DNA of 5,212 bases from CAYNJG01 sp964397295 (GTDB lineage: Bacteria > Planctomycetota > Planctomycetia > Pirellulales > Pirellulaceae): the NCBI GenBank assembly GCA_964397295.1, contig CAYNJG010000364.1:1-5212 (forward strand), given 5' to 3'. The translations under genes were made by a program, and so were the position numbers. Below are positions 1 to 5,212 of the stretch, piece after piece. Every line of letters begins with the position of its first letter. The first letter of the stretch is position 1. The notes below the pieces were generated by a model, which had not been told where the DNA came from, searched no databases, and saw nothing but the letters and a program-made list of their open reading frames with translations.

Positions 1-37
1 AGAAGTTGACCCTTCTATGCCCGTTTGTGGCTGCTTA

Positions 38-55
38 CGGTTGTCATGACAACCG
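38..55. promoter_or_regulatory. 18-bp perfect palindrome, possible operator
   Basis: CGGTTGTCA followed immediately by its exact reverse complement TGACAACCG. Such uninterrupted dyads are typical binding sites for dimeric transcription factors. It could also fold as a 7-bp stem with a CATG loop, but no T-run follows on either strand. The gene it would serve lies outside the window to the left, so the role is inferred only from symmetry. Confidence 0.35.
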
Positions 56-210
56 CCTTCTCCCTCAGTGAATCGGAGTGTTTCGATCGATGAGAACGCA
101 CTCCAGTGACCTAGCAGCGGGTTGGGATTCACCCAGTCGACCGGTTTCCTGATGGCTGTTTAGGATGTCGTCGGAGAAGTCGGTTTGCTCACAACTTTTC
201 GAGTTAAAGC

Positions 211-249
211 CAAAATTTGAATTGCTTACTCAAAATTGTCGACAAAATT
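211..249. repeat. AT-rich patch with three CAAAATT direct repeats
   Basis: CAAAATT occurs at 211-217, 231-237 and 243-249 in a segment clearly richer in A and T than the rest of the window. The palindrome TTGTCGACAA (236-245) lies across the second and third copies. It may be a promoter or protein-binding region for a gene to the left, or simply low-complexity intergenic DNA. Confidence 0.3.
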
Positions 250-284
250 TAGCGTTGGCTAACTCCACTCGGTCACATCGACCG
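249..284 (-). terminator. Weak tandem hairpins, possible terminator of the kinase transcript
   Basis: In the direction of kinase transcription there is first a 5-bp stem CGGTC/GACCG (270-274 with 280-284, 5-nt loop), then a 5-bp stem TTAGC/GCTAA (249-253 with 258-262, 4-nt loop) followed by ATTTTG. The stems are short and the T-run has four bases. The site lies about 160 bases past the kinase stop. It is the best terminator candidate in the region, but weak. Confidence 0.22.
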
Positions 285-443
285 GGGGCTTGGGTCTAAG
301 TTCCCAGGTCGTCTTCCCCGACGCGGGTTTGGCCGAATCGGAACTGAATGAAGATGATGCAACCGACGTCTCGAAGAAACTGAGCGACTGCGAGAGGTGC
401 TAGACCTGGTCGGCAATCTCGGAGGCAGGCAAGTTTGGCAATC

Positions 444-3400
444 CTAATCCGAATTGGTCGTGAGGACTTCCAACGGTTTCGGAGCTTTCCATAAAATGAC
501 CTGTCCGTCTTCTCCGCTGGATGCCAGTGAATTTCCGTCTGGCGAAATTGCGAGCCAGATGACCCGGTTGGTGTGTCCTCGGAGCGTTGCCAACTCCTCT
601 CTTGTTTCGACATCCCAGATTTTGATCAGTTGGTCATGGGCCGCGGTAAAAAGTCGCCTGCCATCCGGCGAGAATATGACCGCCATAACTTTTCCCGAGT
701 GCCCTTCGAGAGTTCCACACGACACACCTGTTTCGACATCCCAAAGTCGAATGGATAGATCGGAACCAGCTGAAGCGAGTAGTTGTCCGTCTGGAGAGAA
801 CGCCAGCGTGTGCACCCAATCGGTATGTCCTTGTAGCTCGACTTCCACTTTCGAACGCACCGAATCGAGGCTCCAAAGCCTAACGATCGCATCCCTGCCG
901 CCGGACGCGAGCCACCGCTGATCAGGTGAATAGGCAAGGCTGTAAATTGTGTCGTCCGGATGCTGAAAAGTTGAAAGCAGTCTCCCATCTTCAACATTCC
1001 ACTGCTTGATCGTGTTGTTCATTGCCCCCGCAAGCGTTTGTCCGTCTGCGGCGAAGACCAAGGTCCCTTCGCCTGCTTCACCGGATTCGAGAGTTACGCG
1101 AACTTTCCCACTGGCCGAGTCTCGAAGTGTGAGATCGCTGACGATACTGAATTTGCCTAGCGATCGCCCGCGTCCGGAAACCATTGATGAACCAACCGGC
1201 GACATTGCGAGAAACCAACGTTCGTCTGCTGTCTTTGGTTTAACGACGTCGCTAAGTGAATCGTCCTCGAGACTCCATGAACGAATGCCTTCTCCTCCCA
1301 CGAGAAGTCGCTTACTGTCGCCGGTATAAGCCACGGGCGTCAGGCCCATGCCAGTCCGCTGGTTAGCAGTTGGCTGATCAAGACGCCACAATCTTAGAGT
1401 CTTGTCTCTACTGACGGACGCTAATGTCTTACCGTCTGGCGTAAATGCAACCGAGTACACGCGATTGCGATGTCCCTTAAGTGTCTCCACTTCCTGCCAA
1501 GTCGCGGTGTCCCAGAGTTTTATCGTGTTGTCGTTGCCGCACGACGCGAGTGTCTTCCCATCCGCCGAGAAAGCGACGCTGCGAACCCATCGCGTGTGGC
1601 CCTCCAAGCTGGCGATCTCTTCGCGCCTCGATACGTCCCAGATTTTGACGTGGAAATCGATACTCGCTGAAGCAAGCAGGTTGCCATGAAATGCGAGCTC
1701 AGAGACTCGTCCCCTATGCCCGTCGAGGTTCCCCAATACAGTGGATGTGGCAACATCCCACAGCACAATTCGTCCGTCCGTCTGTCCAACCGCCAGCATC
1801 TTCGAGTCTGGCGAAAACTCGATGGTGAAAGGAGTTCCCGCCAGAGGACCGCAGCTTGCAACCTTTCTAAAGTCCACCGTGTCCCAGATACTTATGTCTG
1901 CCTTCGTGAGACCAGCGATCATCTTGCCATCTTGCGAAACGTCCATGACGTAGCCAAACTTGCACGGCATGGCTGCTAGTTCTTGATCATGCTTCCAGTC
2001 CCAAACGATGATCTTCTCCGGTGCATGGAAGACAACGACATCTGTGTCTGGAAGGAACTCAATTGCGCTGTAGCTCGCGCCTTTCCAGGCGCTCAATTCA
2101 CGTTGTGATTTAACGTCCCAGATCTGCAGGTAATCGACGGTCTCATTGCGAGTTTCGTCGTAGACGGATTTGGTTGCCGCCATGACCGCACCGTCACTTG
2201 AAATCGCCACGCACCTCTCGGAACCTCTTCCTATTTCCAGTGTCGTACTTGTTAACCCGCGCTGAACCAGATTCCACAAGTAGAACCACTCAAAACCACG
2301 CAGGTCTTCCTTCCCCTTGCTTGGTATGTGCTGCTCTAGCAAGCGAACGACGCGAGTGACGTTGTTAGATTCCCAAGCGCTAGTCGCCAAGTTCATGTGA
2401 GCTGCGTACAAATTACGTCGCAATTTGACTTGAGCCTGCACCTCTCGCATCGCCAAATCCTCAGCTCGAAACCACTGCGTGCTGACTCCGATCAATCCAA
2501 TGACAAGAGACGCCAACAACGTTGCGGCGAGACCTGAGACGAGTCGGTTGCGGGAACACCAACGCATGGCGCGTTCGAACGAGGATATTGGTCGAGCTTG
2601 AATCGACTCGCCTCGACAGAATCGTCTTAGTTCGTCAGCCACTTCGCGAGCCGACTGATAACGCTTTGTGGGCTCCTTCTGGAGACACTTTAGGCAAATG
2701 GTTTCGATATCCTTGGGAACACTGCTGTCGAATTTGCGCGGCGATGGCGGGTCCTCATGGATGACTTGGTGCAGGAGCATTTGGCTTGTCCCACGAAATG
2801 GCGTTTCACCGGTAAGCATCTCAAAGAACACCACCCCGAAAGAGTAGACGTCGGATCGCGCATCCGCGTTGTGCCCAGCACCGCTCGCTTGCTCCGGCGG
2901 CATGTAGGCGGGCGTGCCTAGAACCTTGCCTTCCAAAGTCATCGTCACCTCGCCAGCGTCACGCTTGGCGAGACCAAAGTCCATGATGTGTGGTTCTCCG
3001 AACCGATCAATCATGACGTTGGACGGCTTGAGATCCCGGTGAACGACCCCAGATTCGTGCGCGTATTGAAGGGCATCCGCCACCTGCGTGCACAGCCTCA
3101 CCGTTTCCTCTAGCCTCGTCTCGTTGGTTCGTAACCAATCTGTCAACGTGACGCCGTCCACGAAGTCACTGACGATAAAGACCTGACCGTCCGCACGCCC
3201 GACTTCGTGAACACTGACGATATTTGGATGCGCTAGTTGCGCAGCCGCGCGCGCCTCACGCATAAATTGTTCCACGTCAGTCGCCGACACTTGACTTCTT
3301 CGTGGAACCTTGACTGCAACAACGCGATCTAGCTCTGTGTCGTGAGCCTTCCATACAGCGCCGAAACCACCGACGCCAACTCGCTCAATCAACTCAAACT

Positions 3401-3623
3401 GTCCGAGCTTCTTTGTGTTCTCGCAAGCATGCTCGTCGTTGACGGCAAGGTCGAAATGGCTATCGCACGACGGACACGTGACACTGCTCCACGTTTCATC
3501 GTCCACCAGTTCAATCGCAATTCGGCAATGAGGACATCGCACTTGCAAGTTGCGATTCTCTTCCTGTAGCCCAACGCCGAGGAGACACCGCGTACACAAG
3601 CCCTCGGCAGCGTGCGGCGGCAA
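444..3623 (-). CDS. Membrane-anchored Ser/Thr protein kinase with N-terminal zinc ribbons and C-terminal WD40 repeats
   Basis: A 1059-aa protein counted from the TTG at 3623, the first conventional start in frame; the true start is probably upstream (see the extension at 3624-3662). It phosphorylates Ser/Thr on unknown targets. Domains: CxxC at 10-13, the second half of a split zinc ribbon; a second zinc ribbon CPHC (30-33) and CPSC (50-53); a PknB-type kinase domain at about 75-335. All key residues are present: glycine loop GVGGFG (83-88), ATP-binding K105, helix-C E123, catalytic HRDLKPSN (195-202, an RD kinase), DFG (215-217), PPE at the APE position (242-244), and D258. Activation-loop T227 and T229 could be autophosphorylated. 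A single hydrophobic helix at about 361-382 follows an Arg-rich stretch, which predicts a cytoplasmic kinase. A linker (YAAHMNLA ... LRGFEWFYLW, 406-450) typical of planctomycete kinases leads to about 14 WD40 repeats (466-1046). It lies 3' of the ECF sigma gene and may control that sigma factor (inference). Confidence 0.95.
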   Translation of the reverse strand: MPPHAAEGLCTRCLLGVGLQEENRNLQVRCPHCRIAIELVDDETWSSVTCPSCDSHFDLAVNDEHACENTKKLGQFELIERVGVGGFGAVWKAHDTELDRVVAVKVPRRSQVSATDVEQFMREARAAAQLAHPNIVSVHEVGRADGQVFIVSDFVDGVTLTDWLRTNETRLEETVRLCTQVADALQYAHESGVVHRDLKPSNVMIDRFGEPHIMDFGLAKRDAGEVTMTLEGKVLGTPAYMPPEQASGAGHNADARSDVYSFGVVFFEMLTGETPFRGTSQMLLHQVIHEDPPSPRKFDSSVPKDIETICLKCLQKEPTKRYQSAREVADELRRFCRGESIQARPISSFERAMRWCSRNRLVSGLAATLLASLVIGLIGVSTQWFRAEDLAMREVQAQVKLRRNLYAAHMNLATSAWESNNVTRVVRLLEQHIPSKGKEDLRGFEWFYLWNLVQRGLTSTTLEIGRGSERCVAISSDGAVMAATKSVYDETRNETVDYLQIWDVKSQRELSAWKGASYSAIEFLPDTDVVVFHAPEKIIVWDWKHDQELAAMPCKFGYVMDVSQDGKMIAGLTKADISIWDTVDFRKVASCGPLAGTPFTIEFSPDSKMLAVGQTDGRIVLWDVATSTVLGNLDGHRGRVSELAFHGNLLASASIDFHVKIWDVSRREEIASLEGHTRWVRSVAFSADGKTLASCGNDNTIKLWDTATWQEVETLKGHRNRVYSVAFTPDGKTLASVSRDKTLRLWRLDQPTANQRTGMGLTPVAYTGDSKRLLVGGEGIRSWSLEDDSLSDVVKPKTADERWFLAMSPVGSSMVSGRGRSLGKFSIVSDLTLRDSASGKVRVTLESGEAGEGTLVFAADGQTLAGAMNNTIKQWNVEDGRLLSTFQHPDDTIYSLAYSPDQRWLASGGRDAIVRLWSLDSVRSKVEVELQGHTDWVHTLAFSPDGQLLASAGSDLSIRLWDVETGVSCGTLEGHSGKVMAVIFSPDGRRLFTAAHDQLIKIWDVETREELATLRGHTNRVIWLAISPDGNSLASSGEDGQVILWKAPKPLEVLTTNSD
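486..2228 (-). repeat. Array of about 14 WD40 repeats in the kinase C-terminus
   Basis: Blade ends (WD or a variant) fall at kinase residues 502, 541, 580, 622, 662, 704, 746, 783, 834, 875, 917, 961, 1003 and 1045, numbered from the TTG. GH dipeptides mark the strongest repeats (635, 675, 717, 932, 974, 1016). Fourteen blades fit two seven-bladed beta-propellers, about 466-748 and 760-1046. In each half the first three blades are degenerate and the last four are canonical. WD40 propellers are protein-interaction platforms; following the membrane helix, these are predicted to lie outside the cytoplasm. The repeat is visible in DNA too, for example TCCCAGATTTTGA at both 613-625 and 1637-1649. 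Confidence 0.88.
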
Positions 3624-3662
3624 CCGGGCGTGGCAGTCAGAGCAGATTCGCTGGTCGTCGAT
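3624..3662 (-). other. Probable N-terminal extension of the kinase, with an ATC start
   Basis: The kinase frame stays open upstream of the TTG at 3623 as far as a TGA at 3732-3734. From the ATC at 3660-3662 it reads IDDQRICSDCHAR and runs into LPPHAAEGLCTRCLL. The CSDC here pairs with CTRC after the TTG to make a complete C-x2-C/C-x2-C zinc ribbon of the kind that opens many planctomycete kinases. Between the TGA and this first Cys pair there is no in-frame ATG, GTG or TTG, and no ATG in any minus-strand frame of the region. ATC is a rare but known initiator. Using it adds 13 residues (1072 aa in total) and leaves 23 bases after the sigma stop. A start codon altered by mutation or sequencing error is the main alternative. 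Confidence 0.55.
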
Positions 3663-3670
3663 GTCAGTTG

Positions 3671-3674
3671 CTCC
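3671..3674 (-). promoter_or_regulatory. Candidate ribosome binding site for the kinase
   Basis: GGAG on the minus strand, 8 nt before the in-frame ATC at 3660-3662 and just after the sigma stop at 3686-3688. Spacing and sequence fit a Shine-Dalgarno. The TTG at 3623 has no comparable purine element before it (it is preceded by CCACGCCCGG), so this site favours initiation at or near 3662. Confidence 0.4.
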
Positions 3675-3685
3675 ACGAACGAATG

Positions 3686-4438
3686 CTACGAACCAAGACT
3701 GGAGAACAAGCGACGGATTTCGTCGTCGATTTCACTCGGCGTCGCAACCGTCTGGGCAATTTCGGCGCGTAGCAATTCTTTGTAACGCTTTCGCATCCGA
3801 TGAACGGCGACGCGGACTGCTCCCGCTGTCATATTTAGCGACTCGGCGGCTTCGGCGCAGCTGACCTCCGCGATCCGACCGGCCAGATGCTGTTTGAGGA
3901 CCGCAAAGGTGTTCGCTTTGTCGGCCACTTCAAACTCCTTCCGCAACAAGTCGAGAACATGATTTACTAGCGTCACTGCCCATTCCTCATCGAAAAGCAC
4001 CTCCGCGGTTTTGTTGGTTGCTGGCTCAAGTCCGTAACGGCTTTCGCCTTCTTTGAAGTCGAAAGAGTACGCTGTTCTTCCCCCGCCGCGTTTCAACGCT
4101 TTTTCTTTCTGCCAATGGTTTGCCAAAAAGTGCTTCACAGCGGTCAGCAGGAATGCTCGAAACCGTCCGCGATCAGGATTTGCGTCCGCGAAATAGTTCT
4201 TTTCGAGCACTCTTGCGAAGAAGTCCTGCGTTAGGTCTTGGGCCTCGTCGGCGGAAGGAACCCGTCGTCGGACAAACGCATAAATCGGATACCAATACAG
4301 TTCGCAAAGTGACTCGAATGCCGTTCGCGCGATCTCTGAGTCGGCGTCACCAGCGGCCAGCACGACACTCCATCGAGTGCTGTCCATTTCTTGGTGACGT
4401 CTTGGGCCCTGGTGTTCGTCCGAATTGCGTGCTGCCAT
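3686..4438 (-). CDS. ECF-family RNA polymerase sigma factor (planctomycete, kinase-associated type)
   Basis: A 250-aa sigma-70 family protein of the extracytoplasmic-function class, which directs RNA polymerase to a set of stress or signal-responsive promoters. Region 2 spans about residues 38-112: YWYPIYAFVRRR and the DEAQDLTQDFF core-binding stretch (64-74), then the -10-recognition part DRGRFRAFLLTAVKHFLANHW. Region 4 spans about 152-225, with a helix-turn-helix (AEAAESLNMTAGAVRVAVHRMRKR) for the -35 element. A tail of about 25 residues follows (IAQTV...IDDEIRRLFSSL). An in-frame TAG at 4448-4450 precedes the ATG at 4438; a second ATG at 4387 (MDSTRWSVVLAAGD) begins near where family similarity starts and is a plausible alternative. 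Neither has a clear Shine-Dalgarno. No anti-sigma gene is adjacent. The stop lies only 23 bases before the proposed kinase start, so the pair is probably co-transcribed and functionally linked. Jogler and colleagues described kinase-associated ECF groups in Planctomycetes; assignment to one of them needs a profile search. Confidence 0.93.
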   Translation of the reverse strand: MAARNSDEHQGPRRHQEMDSTRWSVVLAAGDADSEIARTAFESLCELYWYPIYAFVRRRVPSADEAQDLTQDFFARVLEKNYFADANPDRGRFRAFLLTAVKHFLANHWQKEKALKRGGGRTAYSFDFKEGESRYGLEPATNKTAEVLFDEEWAVTLVNHVLDLLRKEFEVADKANTFAVLKQHLAGRIAEVSCAEAAESLNMTAGAVRVAVHRMRKRYKELLRAEIAQTVATPSEIDDEIRRLFSSLGS

Positions 4439-4450
4439 CCGGACATTCTA

Positions 4451-4493
4451 GCTGGCTTGCAAGCGCATTTCGACTGAACGAGCGCAAGCGAGC
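4451..4493 (-). other. Imperfect inverted repeat between the PEP-CTERM and sigma genes
   Basis: GCTGGCTTGC at 4451-4460 can pair with GCAAGCGAGC at 4484-4493: 9 of 10 pairs with one internal mismatch and a 23-nt loop. It lies in the 123-base gap after the PEP-CTERM stop and before the sigma start. It could be a partial terminator or an attenuator separating the envelope gene from the regulatory pair. No T-run follows it in the direction of transcription and the loop is long, so the function is unproven. I see no convincing -35/-10 promoter in this gap. Confidence 0.25.
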
Positions 4494-4561
4494 TTGGAAC
4501 ACCAGTTCGTCCGCTCGCTAGTCCACTCCGCTCAACTCGCCCTCGATTGTGGACCGTCAGT

Positions 4562-5212
4562 TCAACGTCGGCGACGCCGGAAGCCTATTAGACCGAGCAC
4601 CGAGAACATCGCGAGGCAAGTACCAGAAGGTTCTGGCACTGCTGCTGCTAACGTCCCGGACGCACCAAAGTTCTCGGATAGAGCCAGGAAGTCAGGGAAA
4701 CCGACGCTTCCGTCGCCATCAAAATCACCTTCGCTCCAACTTGGTCGCCCTTCAACTCCAGCAAAAGTTCCAAAGTTCTCCGACAACGCAAGGAAATCAG
4801 GAAAGTTCACGACGCCGTTGAGGTCAGCATCACCTATCAGCGTCGATCTCACGTCAGTGACCCAGAAGGTGCGGTCCGCAAGATCAACGGTACCCGATTG
4901 GTCGAGATCCAACTCGGCGGAGGTGGATCCGCTTCGAATCTCAGCGGTCAGCCGATCAAGGTCCCCGACGTCAAGCATACGATTCATGTTGAAATCACCA
5001 ATCAAGCCCACGAGTGAAACAGAGCCAAGTCGCGCGTTGGTTACATTATTGATTCGTTGCCCCTGAAAACCTTGGGCAACCGGGAATTGCAGCGCCGAAC
5101 CATCCACAACGAGTGACTCTCGGTTTATCAGAATATCGACGCTCCGGTCGGAAGATCTATCGACCAATGACGTATCAACGTTTTCGAATAGTAGCGAAAA
5201 GGTTTGCGCCCC
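4562..5212 (-). CDS. PEP-CTERM sorting-domain protein with dockerin-like calcium loops (partial, N-terminus outside window)
   Basis: The reading frame is open to the right edge, so this is the C-terminal 216 residues of a longer protein; a TTG at 5167 is internal, not a likely start. Residues below count from the window edge. Four Asp-rich loops of the EF-hand/dockerin type (DxDxxG.....D) begin near residues 73, 102, 128 and 163; the last three (DLDQSG, DADLNG, DFDGDG) are the clearest. They should bind calcium. The C-terminus has the tripartite PEP-CTERM signal: a VPEPS motif, a short hydrophobic helix (about residues 199-211) and an Arg cluster (RRRRR) just before the TGA stop. By family knowledge this directs export and processing by an exosortase, placing the protein in the envelope or outside the cell. 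The part upstream of the loops is not recognised. No cohesin or enzymatic domain is visible, so the substrate or partner is unknown. It shares strand with the sigma and kinase genes but is separated by 123 bases. Confidence 0.85.
   Translation of the reverse strand, partial: GAQTFSLLFENVDTSLVDRSSDRSVDILINRESLVVDGSALQFPVAQGFQGQRINNVTNARLGSVSLVGLIGDFNMNRMLDVGDLDRLTAEIRSGSTSAELDLDQSGTVDLADRTFWVTDVRSTLIGDADLNGVVNFPDFLALSENFGTFAGVEGRPSWSEGDFDGDGSVGFPDFLALSENFGASGTLAAAVPEPSGTCLAMFSVLGLIGFRRRRR
4665..4805 (-). repeat. Direct repeat within the PEP-CTERM gene, encoding two copies of a dockerin-like half
   Basis: Two 36-base copies, at 4665-4700 and 4770-4805, lie exactly 105 bases (35 codons) apart and match at about 28 of 36 positions by eye. 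Both encode FPDFLALSENFG, each preceded by a calcium-binding DxDxxG loop. The arrangement resembles the paired loop-helix halves of a dockerin domain and probably arose by in-frame tandem duplication. The other two loops of the protein, further towards the N-terminus, have diverged much more. Confidence 0.75.

Larger units (their letters stand above)
1..443. other. Stretch with no recognisable gene, downstream of the kinase
   Basis: No frame on either strand has both a credible start and a recognisable protein. Minus-strand frames over 296-443 are mostly continuations of kinase shadow frames. Short open frames reach 40-50 codons without ATG (for instance minus strand around 64-225). The stretch holds an 18-bp perfect palindrome (38-55), an AT-rich patch with three CAAAATT copies (211-249), a 10-bp palindrome TTGTCGACAA (236-245) and two small hairpins (249-284). 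No tRNA was recognised. Confidence 0.6.

Noticed and set aside
64..225. Minus-strand open stretch of about 53 codons (EQTDFSDDILN...)
   Set aside because: No ATG, GTG or TTG start, no similarity recognised and bounded by stops; length is compatible with chance.
271..409. Minus-strand Ser-rich open stretch (FFETSVASSSFSSDSAKPAS...) suggesting a decayed kinase tail or small gene
   Set aside because: About 45 codons with no start codon, bounded by stops and not in the kinase frame; composition alone is too weak to call a pseudogene.
296..613. Minus-strand open frame of 105 codons crossing the kinase stop
   Set aside because: More than half overlaps the kinase in another frame, and the remaining 296-443 part shows no family resemblance or credible start outside the kinase.
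454..921. Plus-strand open frame of 155 codons opposite the kinase C-terminus
   Set aside because: Antisense shadow of the WD40 repeats; its internal periodicity is explained by the repeats on the other strand.
486..2228. Periodic DNA repeats as a CRISPR or tandem-repeat array
   Set aside because: The periodicity of about 126 bases comes from WD40 codons in one continuous reading frame; there are no conserved direct repeats with unique spacers.
3686..3734. Programmed -1 frameshift fusing sigma factor to kinase
   Set aside because: The kinase frame overlaps the sigma end and a -1 shift would join them, but no slippery heptamer is visible and GGAG before the ATC explains separate initiation more simply.
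4439..4450. TAGAAT as a -10 box just upstream of the sigma ATG
   Set aside because: No -35-like hexamer at suitable spacing, and it would lie only a few bases from the first ATG; one hexamer match is not evidence.
4120..4521. Plus-strand open frame of 133 codons opposite the sigma gene
   Set aside because: Antisense to conserved sigma region 2; no recognisable protein features.
4494..5066. Plus-strand open frame of 190 codons opposite the PEP-CTERM gene
   Set aside because: It lies antisense to a well-supported gene with clear calcium loops and sorting signal; its translation is low-complexity Ser/Pro/Arg-rich with no recognisable domain.

Overview
The window looks like a planctomycete chromosome, most likely from the Pirellulaceae (Rhodopirellula/Blastopirellula-like). 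This is inferred from three things: a large Ser/Thr kinase with a zinc-ribbon N-terminus and WD40 C-terminus, an ECF sigma factor of the type that accompanies such kinases in Planctomycetes, and a PEP-CTERM protein with dockerin-like calcium loops. No rRNA or other taxonomic marker is present, so the placement rests on gene families alone.

All three genes lie on the minus strand and are transcribed right to left. From the right edge: (1) the C-terminal 216 residues of a secreted PEP-CTERM protein (4562-5212), whose N-terminus lies outside the window; (2) a 123-base gap with an imperfect inverted repeat; (3) an ECF sigma factor of 250 aa (3686-4438); (4) a membrane-anchored Ser/Thr kinase with about 14 WD40 repeats (444-3623, probably starting further upstream at 3662); (5) a 443-base stretch with no recognisable gene, holding an 18-bp perfect palindrome, AT-rich CAAAATT repeats and two weak hairpins.

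Sigma factor and kinase are closely spaced and probably co-transcribed. No anti-sigma factor is seen beside the sigma gene, so the kinase is the natural candidate for controlling it (inference). The kinase probably has its zinc ribbons and catalytic domain in the cytoplasm, one membrane helix, and two seven-bladed WD40 propellers on the other side of the membrane, where they could sense a ligand or protein partner. The PEP-CTERM protein is an envelope or exported protein and may simply be a neighbour.

The most notable oddity is the kinase start. The reading frame upstream of the first conventional start codon (TTG at 3623) encodes the first Cys pair of a zinc ribbon whose second Cys pair lies after the TTG, yet there is no ATG, GTG or TTG in frame before that pair. 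A GGAG element sits 8 nt before an in-frame ATC codon at 3660-3662. This suggests ATC initiation, or a mutated or misread start codon.
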